Made by a program: the position numbers and the translations under genes. Source: Bacteroidaceae bacterium (GTDB lineage: Bacteria; Bacteroidota; Bacteroidia; Bacteroidales; Bacteroidaceae). Taken from it: a stretch of DNA of 64,000 bases. The stretch is from positions 1-64,000 of the forward strand of contig JAFZWQ010000009.1 in assembly GCA_017617235.1 (NCBI GenBank). The letters are read 5' to 3'. Numbering within the stretch: position 1 is the stretch's first letter; each line of letters opens with the position of its first letter. The notes below the pieces were generated by a model that saw nothing but the letters and a program-made list of their open reading frames with translations, was not told the DNA's origin and searched no databases. Below are positions 63,676 to 64,000 of this stretch, one piece after another.

Positions 63676-63704
63676 AAAGTGAAAAATTAAAAGTGAAAAA
63701 TTGA
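63675..63704. repeat. GTGAAAAATTGATAC repeat patch
   Basis: Tandem AGTGAAAA units ending in AGTGAAAAATTGATAC directly after the tkt stop. Almost the same sequence is found after lpxC/fabZ at 19858-19892. Confidence 0.75.
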
Positions 63705-63716
63705 TACAGTCTATAG

Positions 63717-64000
63717 ATGAAGGACAACCAGATTGCGCTTAAAGCTCATGCTTTCGCACGTCGAATGGTAAAAACATATCAGTATATCTTAAAAAAGAAG
63801 GAATACAATATGTCAGACCAATTAGTTCGAAGTGGGACATCTGTGGGTGCAATGGTAAAAGAAGCAGAGTTCGCTCAAAGTAAGGCCGACTTCATCAATA
63901 AGATGTCAATAGCTCTAAAAGAAGCTAACGAGACTCGATACTGGTTAGATTTATTGCACTATGGTGATTATCTGGAAGATGATATCTATAATTCTTTAGA
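63717..64000 (+). CDS. Four-helix-bundle protein (S23/IVP type), 5' part
   Basis: The first 94 codons are visible; the gene runs off the window. MKDNQIALKAHAFARRMV opens the first helix, and SDQLVRSGTSVGAMVKEAEFAQSKADF is the strongest family signature (usually LxRSGTSIGAN.xEA). ALKEANETRYWLDLL follows. Such proteins were first noticed in rRNA intervening sequences but are common as lone genes in Bacteroidota; they form pentamers of four-helix bundles and their role is not settled. The codons are more AT-rich than those of tkt, which suggests an acquired accessory gene. Confidence 0.88.
   Translation, partial: MKDNQIALKAHAFARRMVKTYQYILKKKEYNMSDQLVRSGTSVGAMVKEAEFAQSKADFINKMSIALKEANETRYWLDLLHYGDYLEDDIYNSL

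Overview
The window looks like chromosomal DNA of a Bacteroidales bacterium, most likely Prevotellaceae (Prevotella sensu lato). The evidence is: SusC/SusD pairs; a fused lpxC-fabZ; Bacteroidota-only families; weak or absent Shine-Dalgarno sequences; a Por/T9SS-like C-terminal tail on a secreted hydrolase; and repeated promoters of the Bacteroidales type, TTG-N19/20-TAnnTTTG. I found no tRNA, rRNA, CRISPR array, integrase or transposase.

Layout. 1-5.7 kb (minus strand): 5' part of dnaK, recA, a polyamine gene (carboxynorspermidine/carboxyspermidine dehydrogenase) behind an unknown 191-aa gene, a Spy/CpxP-like Gly-rich secreted protein and an M15-like (DUF5715) protein. 5.8-9.1 kb (plus): overlapping phoH-purC-ubiE-aroE. 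9.1-11.1 kb: manA between two gene-free stretches full of repeats and dyads. 11.1-24.6 kb (plus): a GH20 hexosaminidase, purM, an esterase, prfA, pyrF, then the lipid A genes lpxD, lpxC/fabZ and lpxA with a pRiA4b ORF-3-like gene, miaA and a class A PBP. 24.6-28.7 kb: a GH43/GH128-like secreted hydrolase pair. 29.0-47.7 kb: a seven-gene outer-membrane locus, FAS1-SusC-SusD-FAS1-FAS1-SusC-SusD, ended by a strong terminator. 47.7-56.8 kb (minus): comEC, rpe (preceded by an overlapping 34-codon small ORF), an ECF sigma factor, fmt, a ClC channel, a TsaC/Sua5-type gene, prfC, DUF4924 and a LysE exporter. 56.9-61.5 kb (plus): phosphate porin plus pstSCAB. 61.6-64.0 kb: tkt and the 5' part of a four-helix-bundle (S23-type) gene.

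How the genes fit together. Most of the window is housekeeping: purine and pyrimidine synthesis, lipid A, peptidoglycan, translation termination and initiation, and the pentose phosphate pathway. The accessory part is the glycan-capture block at 24.6-47.7 kb. There two secreted hydrolases sit next to a tandem SusCD locus in which three large FAS1 (fasciclin) lipoproteins take the place normally held by surface glycan-binding proteins, with no regulator gene beside it. The phosphate block couples an outer-membrane porin with the inner-membrane Pst transporter under one promoter.

The least ordinary signal outside genes is a set of short repeat families. A GC-rich palindromic element (stem CCTCCC/GGGAGG plus a G-rich tail) occurs at least five times, three of them inside the reading frames of ubiE and pyrF without breaking them. 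ATTGAA/TTCAAT arrays in opposite orientation flank the manA-purM segment, and one of them contains the purM stop codon. A nested dyad near 10.7 kb has a 30-bp perfect palindrome between inverted GTGTCAT arrays.
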